From contig OZ038402.1 in the NCBI GenBank assembly GCA_964036045.1, forward strand, positions 2,247,257 through 2,311,256: a stretch of DNA of 64,000 bases, read 5' to 3'. Below the pieces are notes generated by a model. It was not told the DNA's origin and did no database searches. It saw only the letters and a list, made by a program, of their open reading frames with translations. The position numbers were made by a program, and so were the translations under genes. The stretch is from Eutreptiella sp. 'Long Island Sound 2002'. Taxonomy: Eukaryota; Euglenozoa; Euglenophyceae; Eutreptiales; Eutreptiaceae. The number at the start of each line of letters is the position of its first letter. Position 1 is the first letter of the stretch. Below, in pieces: positions 46,440-56,854 of the stretch.

Positions 46440-46870
46440 AGTGACCCCCCCCCCCGGGTACTAATGAAGGGGGGGTGTACAACAGCCCCCTGCACTCATA
46501 GAGACGCGAGGTGCCAGGACAACAAAAAGGCGAGACAAACTGCACCGCAAACCTCGCAAACTGCGCGACAAATAGCGCCAACCCCTGGAGATTTGCGCCC
46601 AAAATCAGTACCTTACGCCCCCCTTGAGATCTCCTTCCCCCAATGTCGCCCCCAAAGGGGGGGGGGGGGGTCACAAAGTGACGGTTCCCCCCCGGGGAGG
46701 GGGCGGAATTACACCCCACATTGATAGCACTAAAACTGCTGCTCCAGCATAACCTAAAGAGATTTTTTTCTTTTTTTCTATGTACATCAGGCCTGTGCTG
46801 AGTAGCAGTAAGGCGTTTGGAAGGGGGGGGGGGGCGGGGGGGGGGGGGGGGGGAGCCGCATTGTCCATCA
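46440..46870. repeat. Family C relative with poly-C/poly-G ends
   Basis: Contains a C run at 46445, a G run at 46658, GTCACAAAGTGACGGTTCC, a C run, and a GGAATTACACC segment analogous to family C, then further G runs at 46820-46850. Confidence 0.5.
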
Positions 46871-47690
46871 AATCTGTCCAACGCCATTTGCACAGGGGCC
46901 GCTCCCAGTCATTTTGACTACCTCTTTCGACTACCCCCCCACCCAAAAGCGCTTTGGCGGCTCCTGTCAACCGCTTCCCCAACCGCCCCTACGCTTCCAA
47001 TGCTGCCCCGGCCAGGTACCCTTTAGTGCGGACATTGTGGCTCAAAACCGGCATCCAAGTGGCTCAAAACGACTGTAGAGCAAACACGCATCACCACAAA
47101 CAAGTTTTGTGCCATTTCGAGCCGTCTAGCCCGTTCTACGGCCCCAACATTGCACATGAGGGGCAGGGAAAGCAGCAGAATGTGTGGCAAAGTCCACATG
47201 CATCCTGCCCTGCTGCCGGCTGTGGGGGGGGGGGGGGGGCAGAGATCTAAGTGTGAAGGGGACAGGAGGGTTAGAGAGGCCCAGAAGGGCACATCGGAAA
47301 TAGGAGAGGGTTAGAGAGACAGGAAGACAGGACGGCATGGCGGTGGTGGCGGCGGGATGGGCCTGGAGCGCACGAGTGCGGCTGGCAGTCGCGCCCCCCC
47401 CCCCCCCCCCCGCGCATTAGACTCGGGGCTGCATGCCACCACTGCCCCAGTCCAAGACAGGTATACCAGAGTCAGCGGATGCATTCCCCAGCACTCACCA
47501 GCCAAAGGCAAATGGCAGGCCAAGGTCATGGGGTCTGTCGCTGCCCCAACCCGGGGCTCCCTGCCATCGCCCGGGCGCACGCTGCCCTGCTGTGGTGGGG
47601 CAGGTGCAGTGCTGTGCGGCAGAGTGGAACGTCGGTCCCACTTCCCAGCCGTCCTCCTCAAAACCATGAAATTTGGAGCGTGCCTTCCGC
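46870..47690. other. Region without recognised genes
   Basis: AACCGC motifs at 46968-46990, and G/C runs near 47226 and 47395. No gene recognised. Confidence 0.35.
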
Positions 47691-47710
47691 TGCTGATGTG
47701 GGACAGAAGG

Positions 47711-48429
47711 TAAAGGCAAAGGTAAGGTACCTGGACGACCTCCAAGCCCCAGCGTAAAGTTACCCTTTATCCCTCGCAGCCTCCCTTCCGGCTTGCGGGG
47801 TCACAGCCTAGCGCCCAGGGGGGGGGGGGGATTGCGGTCGGGGGGGGTTCAAAACCAATTGCGAAAAATTGCGGGAAAATTGCGGGAATATTGCGGGAAA
47901 ATTGCGGGAAAATTGCGGGAAAATTGCGGGAAAATTGCGACATTGTAAGCAACCCTTCGTAAGCCTTAAGGTGCAACAATTCTGGACAGATGGCTCAGAT
48001 TTTTTTCAGTCATACAAAAGGTCCATGGACAGCACAATTACAGGAGGCGCCCCTCAATATCACCATGGAATTGAAGCATGAACCAAAGGCGGCGGATGTT
48101 GTCATCTTCAAGCGTGGGTAAAAAGGAGTCTCATTGTTCTACAAAATTGTGTGCACCAGTATGGTTCAGCATTGACAGCAAGGGTCACCTGCAGGCACGT
48201 AAGAAGGGCAAAGCAGAAAAGTTGCGGAAAAATTGCGGAAATTTGCGATAAATTGCGGAAAATTGCGGAAAATTGCGAAAATGCGGAAAATTGTGGACCT
48301 CAATCCCCCCCCCCCTGCTAGCGCCTCAGACGCTACGTTCCTGCTTGTGTCCCCAGCGGGGTTCGATCCAGGGACCTTTAGTTCAGGCCTCCGATGCAAT
48401 CACAGGTCAACTACGCGACCTCGTTTCTC
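47711..48429 (-). mobile_element. tRNA-derived SINE, copy B, split by a MITE
   Basis: The tail side (47711-47815) and head side (48318-48429) together match SINE copy A; without the MITE and one TSD copy the length is 209 bp. The target duplication ATGTGGGACAGAAGG is perfect at 47696-47710 and 48430-48444. The minus-strand head has GTCGCGTAGTTGACCTG (A-box-like), GGCCTGAACTAAAGGTC (anticodon-arm-like) and GGATCGAACCCC (B box). The tail begins with GGTAAAGG units. Confidence 0.9.
47816..48317. mobile_element. hAT-type MITE with CAGGGGG termini and 8-bp TSD
   Basis: A 502-bp non-autonomous element. The left end is CAG followed by a long G run; the right end is a C run followed by CTG, so the termini are perfect inverted repeats. 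CTAGCGCC flanks it at 47808-47815 and 48318-48325. The uninterrupted SINE copy A carries a single CTAGCGCC at the same place (about 14723), confirming insertion. An 8-bp duplication and a CAGGG terminus are the hallmarks of hAT transposition. Subterminal ATTGCGGGAAA repeats (47860-47940 and 48220-48295) could be transposase-binding sites. No transposase is encoded. Confidence 0.88.
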
Positions 48430-48444
48430 ATGTGGGACAGAAGG

Positions 48445-49970
48445 GGGCCACCCGACGAGGGCAACGGAGGAAGGCCGTTCATGCACCACCCCCCGCCCCC
48501 GGAGGTGGTGCACAGGGGCCTCGTCCGAGCCCCAGGAGGACGCACGGGTGGTACCACGGGGGGCACGTCAGGGGGGAACAACAACCAAATCGTTGTGAGA
48601 GGGGTGTACAGGGAAGCCCGGGGCCGTCCTTAAGGCTAAACAAAACAAAAGCTACCGGCCTCCGCAACTCGAACCTCCGCAGAGCGCCAGCCGCCAAGTC
48701 ACCGCGGTTGGTCATCGGCCAACCGCCGTTGGGTAAGCGCCAACCGCCGTCGGTTGAGTGTCAACCGCCGTCGCTTAACCGAATCCTGCCACCGATGACC
48801 TCCGGGCCGTCCTTATCGGAAAAAGAAAAAGAAAGGTCCCTAATGGACAGTCCCGGGGAAGCCACAGCGGGAGGGGCCGGAACGGAGTAGTAACGGGTGG
48901 GTCAGAGGATAGTCGCGTGCGGGCCCTGTAGGGCGGCGGTACACTGCGCCCGCGGGCCGGTGTGCAGGGCAAGAGGCGCGGTTCCGAGGGTCAGAAAGGG
49001 ATGGCGCGGAGCAGAGGGTGGGGCAGAGCTTAGCAGAGGCTGGGAGCGCCGGGAGGCTCGGGGGACCGGAGAGCGGGATGTGTTGCGGAAAGCGGGCAGC
49101 CAAGCGACCCGAGTTGGGGCGGTGACGTGGCAGCCGTTGGTGACCAACCGACGGCAGTTGGTGGGACCCGGGGTGTCGCGTGCGCCGCGCAACACCCTGG
49201 CATTGACCGCTCGAGGCTCCAACGGGTGTTCTCTGATGACGTGCCGAAGGCGCTCTGCAGCGGAGCACCTGCGGCGGTGGGCAGGCGCAGTAAGTCGGTC
49301 AAAGTGAAAGTACCGAAGATCAGGAGATCAGGCGAAAAGGTACGCCCCAGTCCATAGAAATGCCGCTTTTAATGATGGACGAACAACAAAGCGTCAGGCG
49401 ACCATCAACGGCCGTCGGGCGCGCGCCAGCAGCCGTCGGTTCCGGTGCTCACTGCCGCCAGCGAACGGCCCGCCCCTGTCCATCCAGCGCCACCCGCCCG
49501 CCGGGCGCGCGCGGCCCTCCCCGGCGGCACACAACCCCGGACGGTCGCGTCGAGCGGTCCCTACCGAGACGGGCGCCGGTCAGACACGCCACTGGCCTTC
49601 GGCACAAAAGCTGCACCTCGGTAGGAACGGGCCCCTTTCAGCCACAGCCGCCATGTCGCCGCATGGAACACAGTAGGGGACCGCCTGCGTCGCGTGCGCG
49701 CCGCACCGCCGGGCTCAGAGCCACCGCCGTCCAAGGCCCGGCACCCGTTGTCGGCGGACCGCGTGGCCCTCCACCGCCGTCACACGACCACAACCCTCCG
49801 TGCGTCGGGCGGGTCTTAGCGGCAGCTGGACGGGGTGGGGGGCGCACCTAGTCCCTGATGGTGGCCAAAGCTGGCGGTCAACGGCGGTTGGGAAAGCGGT
49901 TGGCGGGCAAAGGGCTGACGGTTACAAAACGGTTGGTGGCCCGTTGGGGGTGGACGGAAGCGGGCGGGGC
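48445..49970. other. Region with CGGTT/AACCG motifs, no recognised gene
   Basis: A short 21-bp-period run of CAACCGCCGTCGG at 48720-48780, further AACCG/CGGTT phrases at 49120-49170, and GGCGGTTGGGAAAGCGGTTGG at 49878-49900, which matches 24498-24520 next to an exon of the reductase gene. Arg/Pro-rich frames on both strands look like chance. Confidence 0.45.
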
Positions 49971-49977
49971 AGTGCCC

Positions 49978-50365
49978 CTACGCCTCCACCCGCCTCCGCT
50001 TCATGCTGTCCGTGGGGGACGCCTCGTGCGCACGCTTGAGCCCCGCCTCCGGGGAGGAGGTCGCGGGCGGTGCCGGCGAGCCAAGGCCGCGGTCGCAGTC
50101 AGTGCCAAGGGCCTGGCTGTGTGCCGCGGGCTGGTCGGCGCAGCCACTGCCGGGCGACGCCGGGGCGGCAGTGGGCGCGGGGCGGAGGTCACAGCCGGGC
50201 GCGGCGGGAGGGAAGACGTCGGTAGGCGCGGCCGGGACACAGTCGCGCGCGCAGAGGGGGGCGCAGGCGTTGCTGAGGCCCGGGGCGGAGGGTGCGTCAG
50301 GGTCGCAGGGCACGGCCGGGTCCTGGGGGGGTGCGGGGCTGGGGGCATTGCGGGGGTCCAAGGGC

Positions 50366-50401
<36 letters not shown>

Positions 50402-51408
50402 TGGGCGACTGGAGCATCGGACGGGGCGTTGGGCGGGGCCGAGGAGGGAGGCCCAAAAGGGTCTGGGGATGTTCCCGGAGGCGGGGCGGGGGCGCAGGCC
50501 GTAGATGGGCCAGAGGGAGGGTTGGAGGCTGCGGGCAGGGCTGCTTCAGGGGCGGGGCCACAGGTCGAGGTAGGGACAGGCTCCGCACTGCGGGCGGCGG
50601 GTTCTGCGTGCGGTGCAGTCCCTTGGACGTGCAGGTCGCAGTCCATTGGGGCCGGCTCTGGCGGGGCGGTGTGCTGCGCTGTGTCTTGTGGTGTGTCTTG
50701 TGGTGTGTCTTGTGGTGTGTCTTGTGGTGTGTCTTGTGGTGTGTCTTGTGGTGTGGCTTGTGGTGTGTCTTGTGGTGTGGCTTGTGGTGTGTCTTGTGGC
50801 GTGTCTTGTGGCGTGGCTTGTGGCGTGTCTTGTGGCGTGGCTTGTGGCGTGTCTTGTGGTGTGTCTTGTGGCGTGTCTTGTGGTGTGTCTTGTGGCGTGT
50901 CGTTTGGTGTGTCTTGTGGCGTGTCTTTTGGTGTGTCTTGTGGCGTGTCTTTTGGTGTGTCTTGTGGCGTGTCTTTTGGTGTGTCTTGTGGCGTGTCTTT
51001 TGGTGTGTCTTGTGGCGCGTGCTGCGCCGGGCGCTCTGGTGGCGACACTGCGGGAGCTGCAGCCACCAAATCCTCCATCTCATTGCAAAGGGGCGCTGGT
51101 GCCTCGGCGTCAGGGTCAGGCCTGAGGTCCGTCGGAGTCTGGCCGGGGGTGGAGGTGGGGCTATGGTCAGGGACTATGGGCTGGTCAGCGTCGCGAGGAG
51201 GGGTGGGCACGGGGTCGGGGCGCACCCAGAGGGTCTGCCCGGGGGGGAGAGTGACCCCGATGCTGTGCTGCAGGCCCTGGGCACTGTTGTGGATGTCGGG
51301 CAGGCGGAGGGCGTGGAGCGAGTGGAAGGGCTTGCAGGGGACTGGGTCAGGGGGACGGTCAGGCTCAGGGGCCTCGGCAGGGGCTGCGGCAGGGGCTGCG
51401 CTTGTGGT
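49978..51408 (-). CDS. Pro/Thr/Asp-rich protein with DTPQ repeats, terminal exon
   Basis: The minus-strand exon begins at a strong acceptor (CTCCCTCCCCTCCACTGCAG before 51408) and stays open to TAG at 49978. Its start reads TTSAAPAAAPAEAPEPDRPP, then a compact segment CKPFHSLHALRLPDIHNSAQ with GLQHSIGVTLPPGQTLWVRP. It continues into about 29 tandem four-residue DTPQ/DTPK/ATPQ units (50680-51024, a 12-bp repeat), a Pro/Ala-rich stretch with an 11-Ala run from GCC repeats (about 50368-50398), and a basic C-terminus MKRRRVEA that could be a nuclear localisation signal. Most is probably disordered. No known family recognised. The preceding exon is proposed at 63853-63971, across the LINE-containing intron; both join at phase 0. 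Confidence 0.6.
50680..51024. repeat. 12-bp coding minisatellite (DTPQ units)
   Basis: About 29 copies of TTGTGGTGTGTC with GTG/GCG and TTG/TTT variants. The regular alternation of Gln and Lys codons at the 5' end of the coding strand indicates unit duplication in pairs. The opposite-strand Cys-Gly-Val-Ser frame is an artefact. Confidence 0.9.
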
Positions 51409-51435
51409 CTGCAGTGGAGGGGAGGGAGTCGCACT

Positions 51436-52285
51436 GGAGTGTCACAACACCAACACCAACACAACACCAACACCAACACCAACACAACACAACGCAACAC
51501 AACACAACACAACACAAAATAACACCAACACAACACAACATAACACCAACACAACACAGCACAACACAACGCAACGCAACACAACACAACACAACACAAC
51601 ACAACACAACACAACACCCACACCAACACAACACAACACAACACAACACACCACACCACAACACCAACACCAACACCAACACCAACACCAACACCAACAC
51701 CAACACCAACACCAACACCAACACCAACACCAACACCAACACCAACACCAACACCAACACCAACACCAACAAGAACACCAACACCAACACCAACACAACA
51801 CAACACAACACAACACCAACACCAACACCAACACCAACACCAACACCAACACCAACACCAACACCAACACCAACACCAACACCAACACCAACACCAACAC
51901 CAACACCAACACCAACACCAACACCAACACAACACCAACACCAACACCAACACCAACACCAACACCAACACCAACACCAACACCAACACCAACACCAACA
52001 CAACACAACACACAACACCAACACCTACACCAACACCATCATCAACACCAACACCAACACGAACACGAACACCACACAACACCAACACCAACACCAACAC
52101 CAACACCAACACCAACACCAACACCAACACCAACACCAACACCAACACCAACAAGAACACCAACACCAACACCTACACCAACACCATCATCAACACCAAC
52201 ACCAACACGAACACGAACACCACACAACACCAACACCAACACCAACACCAACACCAACACCAACACCAACACCAACACCACGATC
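51436..52285. repeat. (CAACAC)n microsatellite, left block
   Basis: About 850 bp of CAACAC units with ACACA variants in the first 200 bp. A variant block ACACCTACACCAACACCATC with ATCAACACC occurs at about 52020 and 52166 and again in the right block at about 63296, showing the two arrays are parts of one. Confidence 0.95.
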
Positions 52286-55200
52286 CCCCATGGGGACACC
52301 GCGCGTCGCTTCCAACGCGCACACAACGTGTCCAGGCGTATGTGCAGCTGGGTGTGGACTGCCAGCCGGAAGAGGTGCCGCCACGGGCAGCCGGAGACCC
52401 AATGGCGTGCCCCCACTTTCTGGAGACAAGCGGGGCAGGGGCGTGCGTCCCCGGCATGCCCCAGACCTTCCCGGCGCGCCATCGTGCGGAGGTGTGCCCC
52501 CCATCGGACCAAGCCACGCTCTATGACGGCGCTATAGACCCCCAGGGACTTGCGCTCCCCTTGTTCGGGGGCCTCCATGTGGAGATCCCAAAGACGGCGC
52601 GCCGATACCTCGACCAGACGGTCTAGGTTATGTACTTGGACGTCGTTGTGGGTGAAACCTGGGGCGTTTGAAGCCCCCGGATCCATCCCACCTCGGGGCG
52701 GGCCCTAGAGGCCTGTTTCTTGGCTTCCCAGTAGGCCTCGTCTAACAGGGAGTCCAGGAAGGTGCCGACCCTGTGGGAGTACAAGTGCTGAGGGGCACTG
52801 AACCCCTTGGCCAGCAGCCCCCGGCACGCCTGCAGTAGGTCGTCCGACAGCGGGGAGGACCCGGGGTTACGGGACTGGACGGCGTCGATGTACCCTTTGC
52901 TGTCGTGGAAGGACCACTGCGGGCCCCGGGTGCCCCACACCACACAGTGGGCCCCGCGCGCCCGGAGCACCTCCCAGGCCACGTAAAGTTCCGCCTGGTA
53001 GGATCCGTCCACGTGGACCGGGATGGGAACCCGGTAAGTCTGGTGCCACCCGGTCACTGGGTCGGCCACCACCAGGCCGCCACCGGCCGTGTGGTTGGGA
53101 TACCAAGAGGCGTCCTACACGAAAACCGCCTCCGCGGGTACGTTCTTCAGGGTGATCCCCTCAGGGTGCACCTCCCGGGCCCACCGCACGCATCGAGGCC
53201 ACGGGGGGAGGGACTCCGGTCCACGAAACCGCGGCGGCCACCCCGCTTTGCGGGTGCTGGACCATTCCCGATAGCCGGCCGCCAGGGCCGCATGGCCATC
53301 GTTCGCCTCGTCGACAGTCGTCGCCGCACCTAGGGGGTGCTTGCTCACCTCCACGGCGTGGCTCCCCGGGGCGGCCCAGACTCGGATTTCCATGAGCCAG
53401 GTATAGCGCAGGAACCGGTCGTGGTCTGTGGGGTGGCACTCGCAGTCCGCCAAACCCCGGAGCACGCAAGGCATGTCCGGATTAAACCGCCAGAGGGCGC
53501 CCATATGTCCCCACCGGGCGGATGCCCGGGTAAGGGGGTTGGGGTGGTTTAACTGTCGGGCGTAGTTGAGCACGAACGTGGTCAACACGTCAGGGCCCAG
53601 GGGCCGTATGCCGGAGAGCCCCGCCTGCACAGACCTGAGCAGGCAGTGCGCTGGCAGGTTTTCCCCCACGACCGCCCGGAGGGCGGAGACGGCGGGGAGA
53701 TCCGCGAGATGCCATACCCGGACAGGGGGGGGGGCGAACCCCGGCCTGGAACCGGGCCATGCCGCCCGCCTTCGGGTTGTACATGGCTGGGGGGTACTGT
53801 GCCCGCAAGGACTTGATGGGGATGACTGCGGAAGCACGCCGCGCCGCCATCATGAATTTCCGAAAGTCCTCCTTATGGTATGTGTGTGGGAGGGCGTGTC
53901 GTCCCAGGGAGCGGATGTATTCCGTCTCCGATGGCACGGGTGGTCGGACCCCGTTCATCAGAACCGAGGGAACCCCGTACCGCACGCGCTGTCCCTCCAT
54001 CCACGTGCGCAGTACGCGCATTTTCGACACGTCGGACCCCAGAGCCACGGCGTCCTCCGCGGTGGGGAGGGCCCTGGTGATGGCGGACGCGTCCTCTGGG
54101 GAGCCCCCTAGCCAGACCGTGTCGTCGGCCTAGGCCAAACTGTGCAGCCGGCCCGCCGGAGTAAGCACCCCAGGGTAGGCTTTGGACACCATCTTCGCCC
54201 TTACCTCCCCCATAGGCGCGTAGTCCAACGGGGAGAGAGGGCAACCCTGCCCGGACCCCGCATCGAACCACCCCTCGGCGTGGTCGACATCATCTGTGCG
54301 GCCCACGTCCAGGCGCATGTCCTCCACCAAGGAGCGGTGCAATAGACACAACTCCGGGTGGCGCCGCGGACCAGGGCCAAGGTGGCTCTGGATCAGGTTC
54401 GCCACCGTCACCAAAAGACGCTGAGGGAGATGACGCCGGGGGACATCCGGGCCCTCACGGGGTGGGTCACGCCAGCACAGCCACTGGGTTTGCCCACGGC
54501 GACGGTCCCCCACCTCCGCCGCATACTCCAGCGCACTGGAAACACGGCGCCGGCACGAGACCAGTTGCAGTACTGGATGTTGCGGGAGATGGACGACGAC
54601 GGTCTCGCCATCGTGTGTGAGGTCGTCAACCGCTACATGCGGGGGGGAACGCCTGGAGGCCCTTTCGCACGGGGACCTCCACCTCCTCCCTAAGAAACCT
54701 CCCCATGGCATTGGGGCCAACGACCGCCCGCTCACTAACCTTGTTCTCCTGCGCAAGGTGGTGGGTCTGGTGGTGAAGGAGGAGGAACAGCCCTGGCTTC
54801 GGGAGCACGGTTTCCTCCCCCCCAGCCAGTTCGCCCTGTGGCCGGGAACGTCCGTATGGGACTTCCTCAGGGTGCTGCATGATTATTTTTGGCATCGCTG
54901 GGGCTCCGGGGGCGAGGCTTGGCCCGTATTAGACGACGTCCGGCACGCTTTCAGTTCCCCAGACCACGTGTCTCGGGACTCTGTACACCGGGTGGTGGGA
55001 TACGGCATCCACGTGAGCACAGAACCGCGGTTGGACCGGCGGCGTGCAGGCCGGTCCGTATAGGTGACGGGAAGCCCCACGGGAGGGCCTGGCGAAGGGG
55101 GCCACCTCCGGGAGATGGGCGAGGTATCGCTGTAGGTTCCCCACCTCCCAGGCCTCTGCCAGGTCCTGGCGTAGATCCAATTGTTCTTTGAGAGTGTCCA

Positions 55201-56854
55201 GCGACTCCCACCATCGTGGGCACCGCTTAGCGTGTGCCTGGAGTTGACGATGGACCTGGTCCATGCGTCCTGGGAGCTCCCCGAATTCTCGGGGGGGGGC
55301 GTGGGCCCTCTCCACCGCCCGGATGGTGGAGGCCAGGAAATATCCGTACAGGTCCGGCGGATCCCCCGGCCGCGACCCTTGCTCCTGGCGGGCCGCCGAT
55401 AAGGCCGCATGGTAGACGCCCGTGATGCCCGGGTCACGTATCTGGAAGTGCCTGGCGCGTAGGCGCACTGGGAGTCTATCTTCCGGGTCTTGGACGTCCC
55501 GAGCGTCCCACACCACCGGGCGGTGGTCCGAGGGGAAAGGGGAGGCCTCGTCCACCCACAGACGCCCCTCCTTCGGGGCGGGCCCGTGCAGAACGTGGTC
55601 TATCACCCCGACACACCCTCGCCCGTCGGTCCACGTGGGTACCTCGGCGGCGGGCTGGCAGCGGGTCAGCCCGGTGTCCTGCAGAAACTCCTCCCATAGG
55701 ATGGTGAGGGCAGCCGGGGCCTGCCGGAATCCTGTCACCCAGCCTGGGTTGGTGTTGAGGTCTCCCATCATTAGGGTATACACCCCACGACGGGGGGCCA
55801 TAACGCCAAGGATCCATGCGAGGAGGCTCCGCACTACGTCCAAGTCCTGGTCCGCCGGGAAATACACCACCACCGCTAGGACGTGCCCTCCCCGACAGTG
55901 GTACTCCAGGGCTATGCCACGCCCGCTGGAGTGTATGCCCCTCCATACCTCCCGAAAAGTGGGGTGCCACCGCACCAGCACCCCCACCCCGGCCGCCGGA
56001 TGCGCTGCCTGGGTGAATGCGGCCCAGTACATGGCATGGACCACCATGAGGGCGGGCAGCTTGCCCACACCCTACAGTCCCACTAGGTCAGGGTAGCCCC
56101 AACCGCGTAAACAAGACCCCAGGGCCGGCACCTTACCCCCTAGCCCCCTCCGGAGGTTCAGGGTGATCGCCCGAAAGCCCCTAGGCCCGCGGTGACCGCT
56201 GGCGGTGTCCCCGGCGAGCGGGCCAAGCGTCCCCGGGCCCGTGGGGTTTACCGCGTATTCCAACCGACGGAGGACGGCTTGCCGGGCCTTGGCGGGGAGC
56301 TCCAACGCCGTGGAGCGCCGTAAGTATCGCCCCAGTGCCCGTGCGTCTATGTTGGCCGCGATATAGGCGGTGGAGCTGCCGGATGCAGCCTTGAAGACCA
56401 CACGACCGCGACTGTAAGTGGATCTGGGCAGCCACGTCACGGACCCCTCCGCTCCGGGCGGGTGGGTAACGCCCCCCCCACCGCTATACACATGTACTGA
56501 GTGGCCACCCGAGATCTGATACACGGCCATGTGGGCCGCCCGCTGCTGCAGAATGGCAGGCAGGCGCCAGTCGCCCTGGAATAGGGACACGTGCCCCAAC
56601 GTGGGGTGTAGACCCGGCAGGCATTCCAGCGTTGCGGCTATGTCTCGCACGCCGCACATGGCGCCGGACACACCGAACACGATCCCCCACTGGGCAAAGG
56701 GACGTCCCGGGCACACCGAGTCCCGGGCCAGACGCGTGAGTTGGCCGTGAGCCACAGCCCCCGGGGAGAATGCATCCCCGGCGTCCCACCCCAAAGTGAC
56801 GGGCGCGGGGAGGGGAGGATCGTCTTGGACGCCCCTCATGGGCTGGGCCCCCAC
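52190..56854 (-). pseudogene. LINE ORF2: endonuclease, reverse transcriptase, RNase H, CCHC
   Basis: A decayed non-LTR retrotransposon polymerase. Starting at ATG 56854, the minus strand encodes an APE-type endonuclease (MMGDLNTNPGW near 55760, FPSDHRPVVWDA near 55520). Reverse transcriptase fingers and palm lie on the plus strand at 54358-55012 because of an inversion; the palm then continues on minus (HPELCLLHRSL, GQGCPLSPLDY, ADDTVWLGG). RNase H follows (DASWYPNHTAGGG, AELYVAWE, HDSKGYIDAV; 53114-52850), then CPACLQKVGARHWVSGC, a CCHC knuckle. Breaks: in-frame TAG at 56072-56074, 54130-54132 (Tyr of YADD) and 53115-53117; frameshifts at G7 54641-54647, G10 53725-53734 and near 52680. The order EN-RT-RNH-CCHC and overlap with ORF1 fit a full-length LINE. 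It lies on the same strand as the host gene. Confidence 0.85.
54358..55012 (+). other. Inverted segment within LINE ORF2
   Basis: This 655-bp block carries reverse transcriptase fingers and palm (VAPRTRAKVALDQVRHRHQK, HLLPKKPPHGIGANDRPLTN, PVLDDVRHAFSSPDH) on the plus strand, opposite to all flanking ORF2 sequence. Flipping 54358-55012 joins CAH to VAPRT at one end and GYGIH to PELCLL at the other, both in frame. The ends carry GTGG and CCAC, a 4-bp inverted microhomology. Confidence 0.85.

Noticed and set aside
50613-51125. Plus-strand Cys/Val/Leu-rich transmembrane-like frames
   Set aside because: Antisense shadow of the DTPQ coding repeat.
51365-52537. Long Thr-Pro, Asn-Thr, Leu-Val and Cys-Trp frames
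   Set aside because: Products of the CAACAC microsatellite, open by periodicity.
54130-56074. Reassignment of TAG as a sense codon in this organism
   Set aside because: The metacaspase, sedolisin and DTPQ-repeat frames appear to end at TAG, and the element has other decay such as frameshifts and a TGA. Mutation is the simpler explanation.
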